A DNA stretch of 64,000 bases from Magnetospirillum gryphiswaldense MSR-1 v2. Its GTDB lineage: Bacteria; Pseudomonadota; Alphaproteobacteria; Rhodospirillales; Magnetospirillaceae. Made by a program: the position numbers and the translations under genes. The notes under the pieces were generated by a model. It did not search any database. It had not been told where the DNA came from and worked only from the letters and a program-made list of their open reading frames with translations. Positions 32,512 through 42,698 of this stretch are shown here, piece after piece (within the stretch, counting starts at the first letter, position 1; each line of letters begins with the position of its first letter). Where the stretch lies: positions 558,001 to 622,000 of the forward strand of contig NC_023065.1 of the NCBI RefSeq assembly GCF_000513295.1. The letters run 5' to 3'.

Positions 32512-32961
32512 TTACTCGATAATGACCAGAGGTTCGCCGAATTCCACCGGTTGGTTGTCGGTGACCAGGATACGGGTCACCTTGCCACCACGGTGGGCGC
32601 GGATGGGATTGAAGGTCTTCATGGCCTCGATCAGCATCAAGGTCTGGCCTTCCGACACGGTGGAACCGACGTCGATGAACTTGGCGGCGCCGGGCTCCGG
32701 CGACAGATAGGCGACGCCGACCATGGGCGAGGTCACCGCGCCGGGATGGCCGACGCCATCATCGGCGGCAGCCGGTGCCGCCACCGGGGCGGCAGCGGGA
32801 GCGGTGGTCGGGACGGCGTGGTGCACGGCCATGGGCAAGCCCTGGCGGGCGACGCGGATACGGACGGAACCGGTATCGTATTCGATCTCGGTCAGATTGG
32901 TCTGGTCCAACAGTTCGGCCAGCGAACGGACCAGATCGGCATCGAAGGATTTGGTGGCCAT
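32512..32961 (-). CDS. accB: Acetyl-CoA carboxylase, biotin carboxyl carrier protein
   Basis: AccB carries the biotin of acetyl-CoA carboxylase. The 149-residue product has an N-terminal helical part, an Ala/Pro linker (about residues 50-65) and the C-terminal biotinyl domain. The biotin lysine is in [12 protein letters not shown], a variant of the usual EAMKLMNEI. The last residues FGEPLVIIE end the domain. Middle gene of the aroQ-accB-accC operon. Confidence 0.95.
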   Translation of the reverse strand: MATKSFDADLVRSLAELLDQTNLTEIEYDTGSVRIRVARQGLPMAVHHAVPTTAPAAAPVAAPAAADDGVGHPGAVTSPMVGVAYLSPEPGAAKFIDVGSTVSEGQTLMLIEAMKTFNPIRAHRGGKVTRILVTDNQPVEFGEPLVIIE

Positions 32962-32968
32962 TGGGCTG

Positions 32969-33415
32969 TCAACTTCCCCTGATCAGACGGGCGAGCGCGT
33001 CGAGCGCAAGAATGTATCCGTGGCTGCCAAAGCCGCAGATCATCCCCTTCGCCGCCTTGGAAACGAAGGAGTGGTGGCGGAATTCTTCCCGCCGGTGAAT
33101 GTGCGACATATGCACCTCGACCGTCGGAACCTGGACCGCCAAAAGCGCGTCCAAAATCGCCACCGAGGTGTGGGTATAGGCGCCGGCATTGATGATGATG
33201 CCGACACAGCGCTGGCGGGCGCTTTGAATCCAGTCCACGAGGTCGCCTTCGTGGTTGGATTGATGAAACTCGATCTCCAGCCCCAGGGACGCGGCATGCG
33301 TCCGTGCCGACGCTTCGACGCAGGCCAGGGTTTCATGGCCGTACAGTTCCGGCTGGCGTGTTCCCAGCAGGTTCAGGTTCGGGCCGTTGACGATCAGGAT
33401 AATCGGCTTCGTCAT
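32969..33415 (-). CDS. aroQ: Type II 3-dehydroquinate dehydratase
   Basis: AroQ dehydrates 3-dehydroquinate to 3-dehydroshikimate. The 148-residue product shows [17 protein letters not shown] (catalytic Tyr), [50 protein letters not shown] (catalytic His) and [11 protein letters not shown]. The start [11 protein letters not shown] is preceded by AGGA; a longer in-frame start at 33553 is not supported by the family. First gene of the operon with accB and accC, an order common in alphaproteobacteria. Confidence 0.95.
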   Translation of the reverse strand: MTKPIILIVNGPNLNLLGTRQPELYGHETLACVEASARTHAASLGLEIEFHQSNHEGDLVDWIQSARQRCVGIIINAGAYTHTSVAILDALLAVQVPTVEVHMSHIHRREEFRHHSFVSKAAKGMICGFGSHGYILALDALARLIRGS

Positions 33416-33570
33416 TTCGTCCTTATAGCACGCGCAACAGACGGCGCAACCCGAACCTGTCGGCCACGAAATATTGTTAGCAGCCGGATGCCATAGTTTA
33501 CCGGTGCGGACCTGTGGGGCACACTGAACGGACGCAACTTTCATGAAATCCAAGCGGGGAGGGGATGCTT

Positions 33571-34305
33571 ATGCGCAAGATCATTCTGATCGTGGTCGCC
33601 GTATTGGTGGTGGCCATCGGCGCCGGTGTGGCGTTTCTGTCGTCCAACCTGGACAGCATCGTCAAGAAGGTGATCGAGACGGCGGGGACCGAGGTGGCCG
33701 GGGTCAAGGTCAGCGTCGGCGACGTCAAGATTTCCCTGTCCGAGGGCAAGGCCACCATCGCCGGTCTGACCGTCGCCAATCCGCCGGGCTTTTCCGCTCC
33801 GCACGCCTTCAAGCTCGGCGCCATTGCCGTGGCCCTGGACACCGGTTCGCTGACCGCCAATCCCATCGTCATCAAGGATATCTCGGTGGCGGCGCCGGAA
33901 GTGACCTATGAAATGGGCGCCGGCGGCGGCAGTAATATCGACGCCATCCAGAAGAACGTAGCGGCCAAGACCGCCGGCAGCGGCGATAAGGCGACGGCGG
34001 AGAAGGGCGGCGAAAAGAAGCTGGTCATCGATCGTCTGGTCATCAGCAAGGGCACCGTCAATCTGGCCACCGCCATTCCCGGTGTCAAAAGCAGTGCCAC
34101 CTTGGCCGATATCGTGCTGACCGGCATCGGTCGCAAATCGGGCGGCGCCAGTGCCGGCGAAGTGGCCAAGCAAGTGATGGATGCCCTGACCAAGTCGGCG
34201 CTGAAGGCCGGCCAGTCCATGGGCATCGGCTCCATCGGCGATGCGGTCAAGGGCGCGGTGCCCGGCGATGCCGGCGGCGCGCTGAAGGGTGTGTTCGGTA
34301 AATAA
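33571..34305 (+). CDS. AsmA-like membrane-anchored protein, hypothetical
   Basis: A 244-residue protein with an N-terminal anchor (KIILIVVAVLVVAIGAGVAFL) and an AsmA-like start of the mature part (VGDVKISLSEGKATIAGLTVANPPGFSAPHAFKLG). The next part contains FKLGAIAVALDTGSL and a Gly/Ala-rich tail. AsmA-like proteins are involved in envelope lipid traffic, but this one is short and the assignment is only partial. The ATG at 33571 suits the GGAGGGG site; ATG 33565 is too close to it. Confidence 0.65.
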   Translation: MRKIILIVVAVLVVAIGAGVAFLSSNLDSIVKKVIETAGTEVAGVKVSVGDVKISLSEGKATIAGLTVANPPGFSAPHAFKLGAIAVALDTGSLTANPIVIKDISVAAPEVTYEMGAGGGSNIDAIQKNVAAKTAGSGDKATAEKGGEKKLVIDRLVISKGTVNLATAIPGVKSSATLADIVLTGIGRKSGGASAGEVAKQVMDALTKSALKAGQSMGIGSIGDAVKGAVPGDAGGALKGVFGK

Positions 34306-34410
34306 CGGGTTTGCCCGTGCCGTGGCGGGCGCCCCACGGGCATAAGGTTGCAACGCTGCCCGGCACTGACCATACTGCGACCCTCTTGTTTCCATGATGG
34401 GACCGGTCGC

Positions 34411-35394
34411 ATGAAAGTCATGATCAACGGCGAAGAGCGCGCCTTGGCGGCGGCGCAAAGCGTCGAGGCGGTTTTGTTGGGTTTGGGCATCGATCCGCGC
34501 AAGGTGGCGGTCGAACGCAATCTTGAGATCGTGCCCAAATCCACCTACGCCCAGGTCATGGTCGGCGATGGCGACCGGCTGGAAATCGTTCATTTCATCG
34601 GCGGAGGATCGGCGGACGTGGTCAGCGACGATTATTTCGAGGTGGCCGGGCGCAAGTTCCGTTCGCGCCTGCTGGTGGGCACCGGCAAATACAAGGATTT
34701 CGACGAAACCGCCAAGGCCATCGCCGAATCGGGGGCGGAAATCGTCACCGTCGCCGTGCGCCGGGTCAATCTGTCCGATCCCAGCCAGCCCATGCTGGTG
34801 GATTACGTCAGCCCGAAGCAATACACCTATCTGCCCAACACCGCCGGCTGTTTCACCGCCGACGACGCCGTGCGCACGCTGCGCCTGGCGCGCGAGGCCG
34901 GCGGCTGGGATCTGGTCAAGCTGGAAGTCCTGGGTGACCAGAAGACGCTCTATCCCAATATGCCGGAAACCCTGAAGGCGGCCGAGGCGCTGATCAAGGA
35001 CGGCTTCAAGGTCATGGTTTATTGTTCCGACGACCCCATCCAGGCCAAGATGCTGGAGGACATGGGGTGCGTCGCCATCATGCCGTTGGGGTCGCTGATC
35101 GGCTCGGGCCTGGGCATCATCAATCCCATCAATATCCGCTTGATCAAGGAAAGCGCCAAGGTGCCGGTCCTGGTCGATGCCGGCGTCGGCACCGCGTCGG
35201 ACGCCGCGGTGGCCATGGAGCTGGGCTGCGACGGCGTGCTGATGAATACCGCCATCGCCGCCGCCAAGGACCCCATCGGCATGGCCAAGGCCATGCGGTT
35301 GGCGGTGGAGGCCGGTCGCCTGGCCTATCTGTCGGGCCGCATGCCCAAGAAGATGTATGCCGACCCCAGCTCGCCCCTGGCCGGGCTGATCTGA
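34411..35394 (+). CDS. thiSG: Fused sulfur carrier ThiS / thiazole synthase ThiG
   Basis: A 327-residue fusion. Residues 1-66 are a ThiS ubiquitin-like domain ([20 protein letters not shown] ... [13 protein letters not shown]). The rest is ThiG, which forms the thiazole ring of thiamine: [18 protein letters not shown], the Schiff-base Lys in [49 protein letters not shown]. In free ThiS the C-terminal Gly-Gly is thiocarboxylated; here it is followed directly by ThiG, so either processing or another route is needed. Fusions of this kind are annotated in other alphaproteobacteria. No TPP riboswitch is recognised in front. Confidence 0.93.
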   Translation: MKVMINGEERALAAAQSVEAVLLGLGIDPRKVAVERNLEIVPKSTYAQVMVGDGDRLEIVHFIGGGSADVVSDDYFEVAGRKFRSRLLVGTGKYKDFDETAKAIAESGAEIVTVAVRRVNLSDPSQPMLVDYVSPKQYTYLPNTAGCFTADDAVRTLRLAREAGGWDLVKLEVLGDQKTLYPNMPETLKAAEALIKDGFKVMVYCSDDPIQAKMLEDMGCVAIMPLGSLIGSGLGIINPINIRLIKESAKVPVLVDAGVGTASDAAVAMELGCDGVLMNTAIAAAKDPIGMAKAMRLAVEAGRLAYLSGRMPKKMYADPSSPLAGLI

Positions 35395-35589
35395 AAGGGG
35401 CGGGACGGGACACTGCCAATGGTGTTGCCGTCCCCCTTTTGGCCACAATACGTTCCGTCGCCCGGTTGTGCTTGGCCGTCCATAAGTTATTGATTTTATT
35501 GAGCCAACTTGAGCATTAGGAAAATATTTTTTCCCAAGGGTTATTTTTCACTTTTCGTCGCCGAAAAACGCTGTATATAGCCACTTCAG

Positions 35590-35945
35590 GTGAGACGTAC
35601 AGCGCACGTGCCTCTGGCCCTACGGGGTTTAAGCAACGACGTCCAAGGCGTCTTCTGGGTGCAAGCGGGTTAACTCCCCGGTGCTTGGAGGATCAAGCTA
35701 TGAACGTAGTGGCTCGGCAGACGCTGTCAGAGTTTTCCTATTCCAGCTTCGTGAACGGGTTACCCGCTCTGCAGGCCTTCGACCTGCTGTGGTGCGACGT
35801 CCGAAGTACCTCCCGGCGGATCTAACGGCTTCCCGAACAGCCGTCGTTTTCGGACTGACGACCCTGCCTGATGGCGGGGTTTCGGGGCCGCTTTCCTGAC
35901 ATTCGGGCTCGACGCCCAAATCAATACATCTGGGGAGGACTCGCG
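35590..35945 (+). promoter_or_regulatory. Structured leader of the decarboxylase gene (speF-type leader candidate)
   Basis: About 350 nt of untranslated leader before the decarboxylase. In order it has: a small GACG/CGTC hairpin (about 35640); CAAGC (35662-35666) able to pair with GCTTG (35683-35687); a 41-codon uORF; then two hairpins, ACGGCT/AGCCGT followed by CGTTTTC (terminator-like, about 35825-35850) and CCCTGCC/GGCGGGG (about 35862-35880). GCTTG can instead pair with CAAGC at 35694-35698, looping out the uORF ribosome site. A regulatory RNA motif called speF is known upstream of alphaproteobacterial ornithine decarboxylases; identity with it is inferred from position. Confidence 0.6.
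35700..35825 (+). CDS. Leader peptide (uORF), 41 residues
   Basis: An ORF with a strong GGAGG site 8 nt before its ATG, beginning MNVVARQTLSEFSYSSF and ending DLLWCDVRSTSRRI. It lies wholly inside the decarboxylase leader and ends at the start of a terminator-like hairpin. E. coli speF is controlled by an ornithine-sensing leader peptide (SpeFL); this peptide shows no clear sequence match to it, so function as a sensor is inferred from layout. Confidence 0.55.
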   Translation: MNVVARQTLSEFSYSSFVNGLPALQAFDLLWCDVRSTSRRI

Positions 35946-37076
35946 ATGACCGCGAAGATCGCTCGTTTTCTGGAGGAAGTCCGTCCTGCGACGCCGTGTG
36001 TGGTCGTCGATCTGGACGTCGTGCGAGACAATTACATGGGCCTGCGCCACTGGCTGCCCTTGGCTCAGGTGTATTATGCCGTCAAGGCCAACCCGGCGCC
36101 GGAAATCATCCGCATGCTGGTGGGCCTGGGCTCCAGCTTCGACGTCGCCTCGCGCGGTGAAGTCGATCTGTGCCTGGAAAACGGTGCCCGCGCCGACAAC
36201 ATCTCGTTTGGCAACACCATTAAGAAGCAGTCGGACATCGCCTACGCCTATTCCAAGGGTGTGCGTCTGTACGCTTTCGACTCGGAAGCGGAACTGGAAA
36301 AGCTGGCCGAATCGGCCCCCGGTTCGCGCGTGTTCTGCCGCATCCTGATGACTTGCGATGGGGCCGAATGGCCGCTGTCGCGCAAGTTCGGCTGCGAGAT
36401 CGAGATGGCCAAGGATCTGCTGGTCAAGGCGCGTGAACTGGGCATGGACCCTTACGGCGTGTCCTTCCACGTGGGCAGCCAGCAGACCGACCTCAATCAG
36501 TGGGACATCGCTGTCGGCAAGGCCGCCATGCTGTTCACCGCCCTGAACGAAGCCGGCATCGACCTGAAGATGATGAATTTGGGCGGCGGCTTCCCGGCCA
36601 AGTACCGCACCGACATCCCGGCGGTGGAACGCTATGCCGACGCCGTCATGCACGCCATGACCAACCATTTCGGCAATGCCCTGCCGGCCATGATCATCGA
36701 GCCGGGCCGGTCGCTGGTCGGCGATGCCGGCGTGTTGGAAGCGGAAGTGGTGCTGATCTCCAAGAAGTCCTATGACGAGGACGTGCGCTGGGTCTATCTG
36801 GACATCGGAAAGTTCGGCGGCTTGGCCGAAACCATGGACGAGGCCATCAAGTACCGCATTCAGACCCCCCGTGACGGCGAGGAAACCGCCCCCGTCGTGC
36901 TGGCCGGTCCGACCTGCGATTCCGCCGACATCCTGTACGAGAAGGCCGGTTACGAAATGCCGGTGACCCTGAAGGTGGGTGACAAGGTGCGCATCCTGTC
37001 GACCGGCGCCTACACCACCTCGTATTCGGCGGTGAACTTCAATGGCTTTGCCCCCTTGAAGGCCTATTTCATCTGA
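35946..37076 (+). CDS. PLP-dependent ornithine/lysine-type decarboxylase (fold III)
   Basis: A 376-residue alanine-racemase-fold decarboxylase, most likely ornithine decarboxylase making putrescine. The PLP lysine is in VYYAVKANPAPEI, followed by SFDVASRGEVDLC, VSFHVGSQQTD (PLP ring stacking), NLGGGFPAKY (phosphate loop), EPGRSLVGDAG and the catalytic cysteine in LAGPTCDSADILYE near the C-terminus. Specificity for ornithine or lysine cannot be read with confidence. GGGGAGGA lies 9 nt before the ATG. Regulated by the long leader described separately. Confidence 0.93.
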   Translation: MTAKIARFLEEVRPATPCVVVDLDVVRDNYMGLRHWLPLAQVYYAVKANPAPEIIRMLVGLGSSFDVASRGEVDLCLENGARADNISFGNTIKKQSDIAYAYSKGVRLYAFDSEAELEKLAESAPGSRVFCRILMTCDGAEWPLSRKFGCEIEMAKDLLVKARELGMDPYGVSFHVGSQQTDLNQWDIAVGKAAMLFTALNEAGIDLKMMNLGGGFPAKYRTDIPAVERYADAVMHAMTNHFGNALPAMIIEPGRSLVGDAGVLEAEVVLISKKSYDEDVRWVYLDIGKFGGLAETMDEAIKYRIQTPRDGEETAPVVLAGPTCDSADILYEKAGYEMPVTLKVGDKVRILSTGAYTTSYSAVNFNGFAPLKAYFI

Positions 37077-37092
37077 TCCTATTGATCAGGAC

Positions 37093-37136
37093 AAACAATC
37101 GGGGCGCGGCCGCAAGGGTCGCGCCCTGTTTGTTTT
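37093..37136 (+). terminator. Intrinsic terminator after the decarboxylase
   Basis: GGGCGCG pairs with CGCGCCC, extended by AAACA/TGTTT, with a short GC-rich loop and a T-rich tail (TGTTTGTTTT). Confidence 0.85.
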
Positions 37137-37169
37137 GCGTCACGGTCAGCACGTGCGGACAAAACCAGG

Positions 37170-37276
37170 CGCAACGCGGATGGACGCGGATTGGCACGGA
37201 TGAACCCGGATAAAGATAAAATCCGCGTCTATCCGTGCAGCCGCGAAGCGGCATCCGCGTTTATCCGTGTTGCGGC
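37170..37276. repeat. Nested palindromic intergenic repeat, copy 1
   Basis: Outer arms (37170-37192 and 37252-37275) and inner arms (37193-37211 and 37221-37238) are both inverted repeats built from the unit ACGCGGAT/ATCCGCGT. A small hairpin GCCGC-GAA-GCGGC (37240-37252) sits between the right arms. The whole could fold as a three-way junction. It belongs to the same repeat style as the element at 46307. It has no coding potential; translations full of IRVHPC are artefacts of the repeat. Confidence 0.7.
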
Positions 37277-37368
37277 TGGATTTCTCCGTCCCCCCGGTCT
37301 GTCGAGCAGACGGCACAAAAAAGGGCGCCAGCCCACAGGCCGCGCCCCGTTTGTCGCCGATACGACGA

Positions 37369-37626
37369 TCACTCGTGTGGGTGGTCGTGGCAGAATTCCT
37401 CCAGCCCGTGTTGCCAGCCCTCTTCGGTTTCCAGGTGATGGTCATGGGCCAGCTTGACCTCGGCCTCCAGGGCGGCCTCGACCGTGGCGCAGCCATCGGG
37501 TTGGTCAAGCACGGTTTCCGCCCATTCGGCGGCGACGACGGTGGGCACATGCTTGAAGCAGGCGACGGCGTCCAATTGTTCGGGGGTCAGGCCGCTGAAA
37601 GCGACGCAATCGGTGAGGGACAACAT
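37369..37626 (-). CDS. Small His-rich hypothetical protein
   Basis: An 85-residue cytoplasmic protein starting MLSLTDCVAFSGLTPEQLDA. The C-terminus is rich in His and acid residues (KLAHDHHLETEEGWQHGL, FCHDHPHE) and may bind metal. Cysteines occur in TDCVAF, VACFKH, DGCATV and EFCHDH. The start at 37626 has GGAG upstream; the longer reading from 37704 does not. No family is recognised. Confidence 0.65.
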   Translation of the reverse strand: MLSLTDCVAFSGLTPEQLDAVACFKHVPTVVAAEWAETVLDQPDGCATVEAALEAEVKLAHDHHLETEEGWQHGLEEFCHDHPHE

Positions 37627-37757
37627 GGCCGATCTCCGTGACTGTGGAATGGCATCTGTCACTGTCTTATTCAACGCTGACGATCCTAGCATAAAGCCGT
37701 GCATAATTTCGAGATGTCCCTAGTTCTTGTAATAAAATTCGCACCGCACCATAAATG

Positions 37758-37768
37758 TTGCGACGCAA
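37758..37768. promoter_or_regulatory. TTGC-N3-GCAA palindrome
   Basis: TTGCGACGCAA, preceded by TG and followed by TAT exactly like the copy at 14523. It lies about 60 bp before the small membrane protein gene at 37829. Confidence 0.4.
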
Positions 37769-37828
37769 TATGCTGCCGATTGACCAAGGTCACTTGATTC
37801 GGCGGCCTCCTGGGGGCAAGCTTCAGCC

Positions 37829-38077
37829 ATGTTCATGAAATTCCTTTTGACCGTCGCGGTGGTCGTACTGATCTGGTTCGGCTTCCGCTTTGCCCAGCGT
37901 CTGGCCATGCAAAGGCAAGCGCCGCGCGAGCCTGCGGATCAGGCGGCCAAACCCAAGCCGCGCTTTACCCCGGATGCCGACGGCGAATCTGTGCGTGATC
38001 TGGTCAAGTGCCCGATCTGCAACACATGGCGTGCGCCCAATCTGGGCACGTGCGGGCGCAAGGAATGTCCCCATTGA
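37829..38077 (+). CDS. Small membrane protein with C-terminal zinc ribbon
   Basis: An 82-residue product. One N-terminal helix (MKFLLTVAVVVLIWFGFRFA) is followed by a proline-rich linker and a cysteine motif: CPIC (residues about 61-64), then CGRKECPH at the C-terminus, enough ligands for one zinc. The layout (anchor plus ribbon) fits a small envelope or membrane-complex accessory protein, without a named family. ATG 37835 is an alternative start. Followed by a lipoprotein gene after 10 bp. Confidence 0.65.
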   Translation: MFMKFLLTVAVVVLIWFGFRFAQRLAMQRQAPREPADQAAKPKPRFTPDADGESVRDLVKCPICNTWRAPNLGTCGRKECPH

Positions 38078-38087
38078 AGGTGTGTCG

Positions 38088-38498
38088 ATGAACAAGCTCA
38101 TGGTCTTGTTGACGGTGTTGAGCCTGACCGGCTGCGCTTTGCCGCCACCGGATCAGCCGGCCCATCCCAGCCGCATGGGGCGGTTTTTGGGGCTGGTGTC
38201 GCAATGCGGCTGTTCGGATATCGGTCCCGACCGCATGCTGGCCGAATACGGCAAGGCGGTGGCCGGGCGCTATGGCGAGGCCGACATCAAATCCATGCGT
38301 GGCTACGTGGATCTGGGCCTGTCGGAGAAATTCGACAACCAGCTGGAAATATGTGCCGAGGCGTGCGGTCAGTCGTGCATGGTCAATGCCGTCGCCGAAG
38401 CCATGGGCGGGCGCCCCATCGCTGGCGCCGGCACCTGTCTGGTATCGGAACGCGACCTGCACCTGACGGTGGGGCGGACCGGCGGCGACTGGGATTAA
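38088..38498 (+). CDS. Lipoprotein, hypothetical
   Basis: A 136-residue product with a lipoprotein signal (MNKLMVLLTVLSLTGC, lipobox LTGC). The mature part has cysteine pairs (SQCGCSDIG; EICAEACGQSCMVNAV; GTCLVSE) and two short Gly-rich segments (AMGGRPIAGAG, VGRTGGDWD). It lies 10 bp after the zinc-ribbon gene, probably in the same operon. No family recognised. Confidence 0.7.
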   Translation: MNKLMVLLTVLSLTGCALPPPDQPAHPSRMGRFLGLVSQCGCSDIGPDRMLAEYGKAVAGRYGEADIKSMRGYVDLGLSEKFDNQLEICAEACGQSCMVNAVAEAMGGRPIAGAGTCLVSERDLHLTVGRTGGDWD

Positions 38499-38507
38499 CG
38501 CATTGAC

Positions 38508-38746
38508 CGTGAAAAAGTCCCTCGGCTTTGCCTCGGTGTACTTTTCCCCGATTTGAATAGGGAAAACCCGTGCTCAAGCAAGCTTTCCGCGCGGGTTTAA
38601 ATCTCTTCCCCGCCAGGAGACAGGCAAAGCCTGTCTCCTGGAAAACAGAAACGGGAAAAATAGGCGCAGGGCCGCCCCAAGCCTATTTTTCTCCAATTTT
38701 ATCAACGGGGAAAAGTACACTGAGCGAAGCGAAGGACTTTTTCACG
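38508..38746. repeat. 239-bp nested palindromic element
   Basis: Arms of about 42 bp (38508-38550 and 38706-38746) are near-perfect inverted repeats, beginning CGTGAAAAAGTCC and ending ACTTTTCCCC. Between them are three further hairpins: AAACCCG/CGGGTTT (38564-38598), a perfect 13-bp stem CCAGGAGACAGGC with AAA loop (38613-38641), and AAAAATAGGC/GCCTATTTTT (38656-38690). The right arm runs into the 3' end of ctaE and supplies its TGA stop. It looks like a non-autonomous repeat (REP/MITE-like). Confidence 0.75.
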
Positions 38747-39536
38747 AATTTCCCCACCAATAGACCCAGACGAACAGAAACAGCCAGACCACATCGACGA
38801 AGTGCCAGTACCAGGCGGCGGCCTCGAAGCCCACATGCTGGCCGGGGGTGAAGTGGCCCGTTTGGGCGCGCAAGGTGCAGACGATCAGGAAGCACACGCC
38901 GACCAGCACATGGAAGCCGTGGAAGCCGGTGGCCATGTAGAACACCGACGGGTAGACACCTTCGGTGAATTTGAAGGTGGCTTCGCCGTATTCGACCATT
39001 TGCAGGCTGAGGAACAATATCCCCAGCGCCACCGTGACCGCCAGACCCAGCACCGATTGCCGCTGATGGCCCTTGCTGACGCCATGATGGGCCCAGGTCA
39101 GCGTCGCCCCCGAACTCAGCAGGATCAGGGTGTTGATGAAGGGCAGGCTCCAGGTGTGCAGGGGCTCGATGCCGGCGGGCGGCCACTGGCTGACCGACGG
39201 GTTGACCCCCAGGGCGCCGTTGAAGAAGGCCCAGAAGAAGCCTGCGAAGAACATCACCTCCGAGGCGATGAACAGCGCCATGCCCAGGCGCAGGCCATGG
39301 CGGACGGCGGGGGTGTGGGCATGGTCGCGCCGGGCTTCGCGCACCACGTCGCGCCACCACAAAAACGCGGTGACGGCGACGATGGCCAGACCGGCCAGCA
39401 TCCAGCCCTTTTGCCCGCGATCGTGGAACCACTGCACCGCCCCCAGGGCCATGATGAAGGCGCCGATGGAGGCGGTCAGCGGCCAGGGGCTGGGATTGAG
39501 CAGATGAAAGGGATGATCGGAATGGCTGTCGCTCAT
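38742..39536 (-). CDS. ctaE: Cytochrome c oxidase subunit III
   Basis: A 264-residue, seven-helix CoxC protein of the aa3 oxidase. It shows PFHLLNPSPWPLTASIGAF, GMALFIASEVMFFAGFFWAFF, LPFINTLILLSSGATLTWAHH, FYMATGFHGFHVLVGVCFL and a C-terminal WHFVDVVWLFLFVWVYWWG. The final codons GNS and the TGA are formed at the edge of a palindromic repeat, so the original C-terminus may have been trimmed or extended by a residue or two. Starts at the ATG overlapping the ctaG stop (ATGA). Confidence 0.95.
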   Translation of the reverse strand: MSDSHSDHPFHLLNPSPWPLTASIGAFIMALGAVQWFHDRGQKGWMLAGLAIVAVTAFLWWRDVVREARRDHAHTPAVRHGLRLGMALFIASEVMFFAGFFWAFFNGALGVNPSVSQWPPAGIEPLHTWSLPFINTLILLSSGATLTWAHHGVSKGHQRQSVLGLAVTVALGILFLSLQMVEYGEATFKFTEGVYPSVFYMATGFHGFHVLVGVCFLIVCTLRAQTGHFTPGQHVGFEAAAWYWHFVDVVWLFLFVWVYWWGNS

Positions 39537-40075
39537 GACCGGTCCCGCCTGTGGCTGATGGGGAAGAAGGTATAGGACAGGGTGATGGTGGTGATTTCCG
39601 CCGTGCTTTCGTCATCGGCCAGGGCCGGATCGACGAAGAAGCTGACCGGCATGTCCACGCTTTGCCCCGGCTCCAGCCGTTGTTCGGTGAAGCAGAAGCA
39701 TTGCACCTTGTTGAAATAGCGTCCGGCCTTGGCCGGGGTGACGTTGAAGGTGGCGGTGCCGATCACCGGCTGGTCCGACAGATTGGTGGCGCTGTAGATG
39801 GCCAGGGTCTGCTCGCCCAGATGGGTGCTGATCTGCCGCTGTTCGGGGGTGAAGCGCCAGGGCATGCCCTTGGCCAGCGAGGCGTCGAAACGGACGATGA
39901 TAGGCCGCCCGTTCACGCCTTCCGGGGCGGCGGCGACACGGGTGGTGCCGCCATAGCCGGTGACCCGGCAGAACAGGTCGTAAAGCGGCACGCTGGCCGC
40001 CACCAGCCCGATCATGAAAACCACCGCCGCAAGTGAGGCGGCGACGGTCACTCTCTGGCGGCGGCGGGACGACAT
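39533..40075 (-). CDS. ctaG: Cytochrome c oxidase assembly protein CtaG (Cox11)
   Basis: Cox11/CtaG delivers copper to the CuB site of subunit I. The 180-residue product has one N-terminal membrane helix (VTVAASLAAVVFMIGLVAASVP) and a periplasmic domain with PLYDLFCRVTGYGGTT and the copper motif NKVQCFCFTEQ. The start MSSRRRQRV at 40075 is used. Overlaps ctaE by four bases (ATGA) and follows ctaD by 4 bp. Confidence 0.94.
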   Translation of the reverse strand: MSSRRRQRVTVAASLAAVVFMIGLVAASVPLYDLFCRVTGYGGTTRVAAAPEGVNGRPIIVRFDASLAKGMPWRFTPEQRQISTHLGEQTLAIYSATNLSDQPVIGTATFNVTPAKAGRYFNKVQCFCFTEQRLEPGQSVDMPVSFFVDPALADDESTAEITTITLSYTFFPISHRRDRS

Positions 40076-40079
40076 GGTC

Positions 40080-42466
<2,387 letters not shown>

Positions 42467-42624
42467 GCGGGCGCCTCCCTGTGGCTTCGCCTGAATACCG
42501 TTTGCCGGATGTTTCTTGCTGTTATTGCGAATTAATAGAAACAGTGGGCATTGCTGGACCGTCCGCCAAGGGGGATGGCCGCATTTTTTTCCATTGATGC
42601 AGGGTGCGTGTGCGAAGGGCAGCC

Positions 42625-42650
42625 TTGCAAAGGCTTGCCGGGATTATAAT
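42625..42650 (+). promoter_or_regulatory. Candidate promoter before the rhodanese gene
   Basis: TTGCAA (42625-42630) and a perfect TATAAT (42645-42650) are spaced by 14 bp, again short of 17. AGCCTT-GCA-AAGGCT forms a dyad over the -35. The rest of 42467-42698 holds no gene that I can see. Confidence 0.4.
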
Positions 42651-42698
42651 ATGAGGCAGGTCTAAAGAATGATCCGCTATTTTGATAGGAAAAAAATC

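Noticed and set aside
34306-34410. Possible TPP riboswitch before thiSG
   Set aside because: The conserved THI-box core (CUGAGA and the GGAUAAUGCC-like region) is not seen; only a CCCGTG/CACGGG hairpin is present.
37069-37254. Small minus-strand ORFs rich in FIRVHPC
   Set aside because: They are translations of the palindromic ACGGAT repeat and recur as artefacts at 46242-46424.
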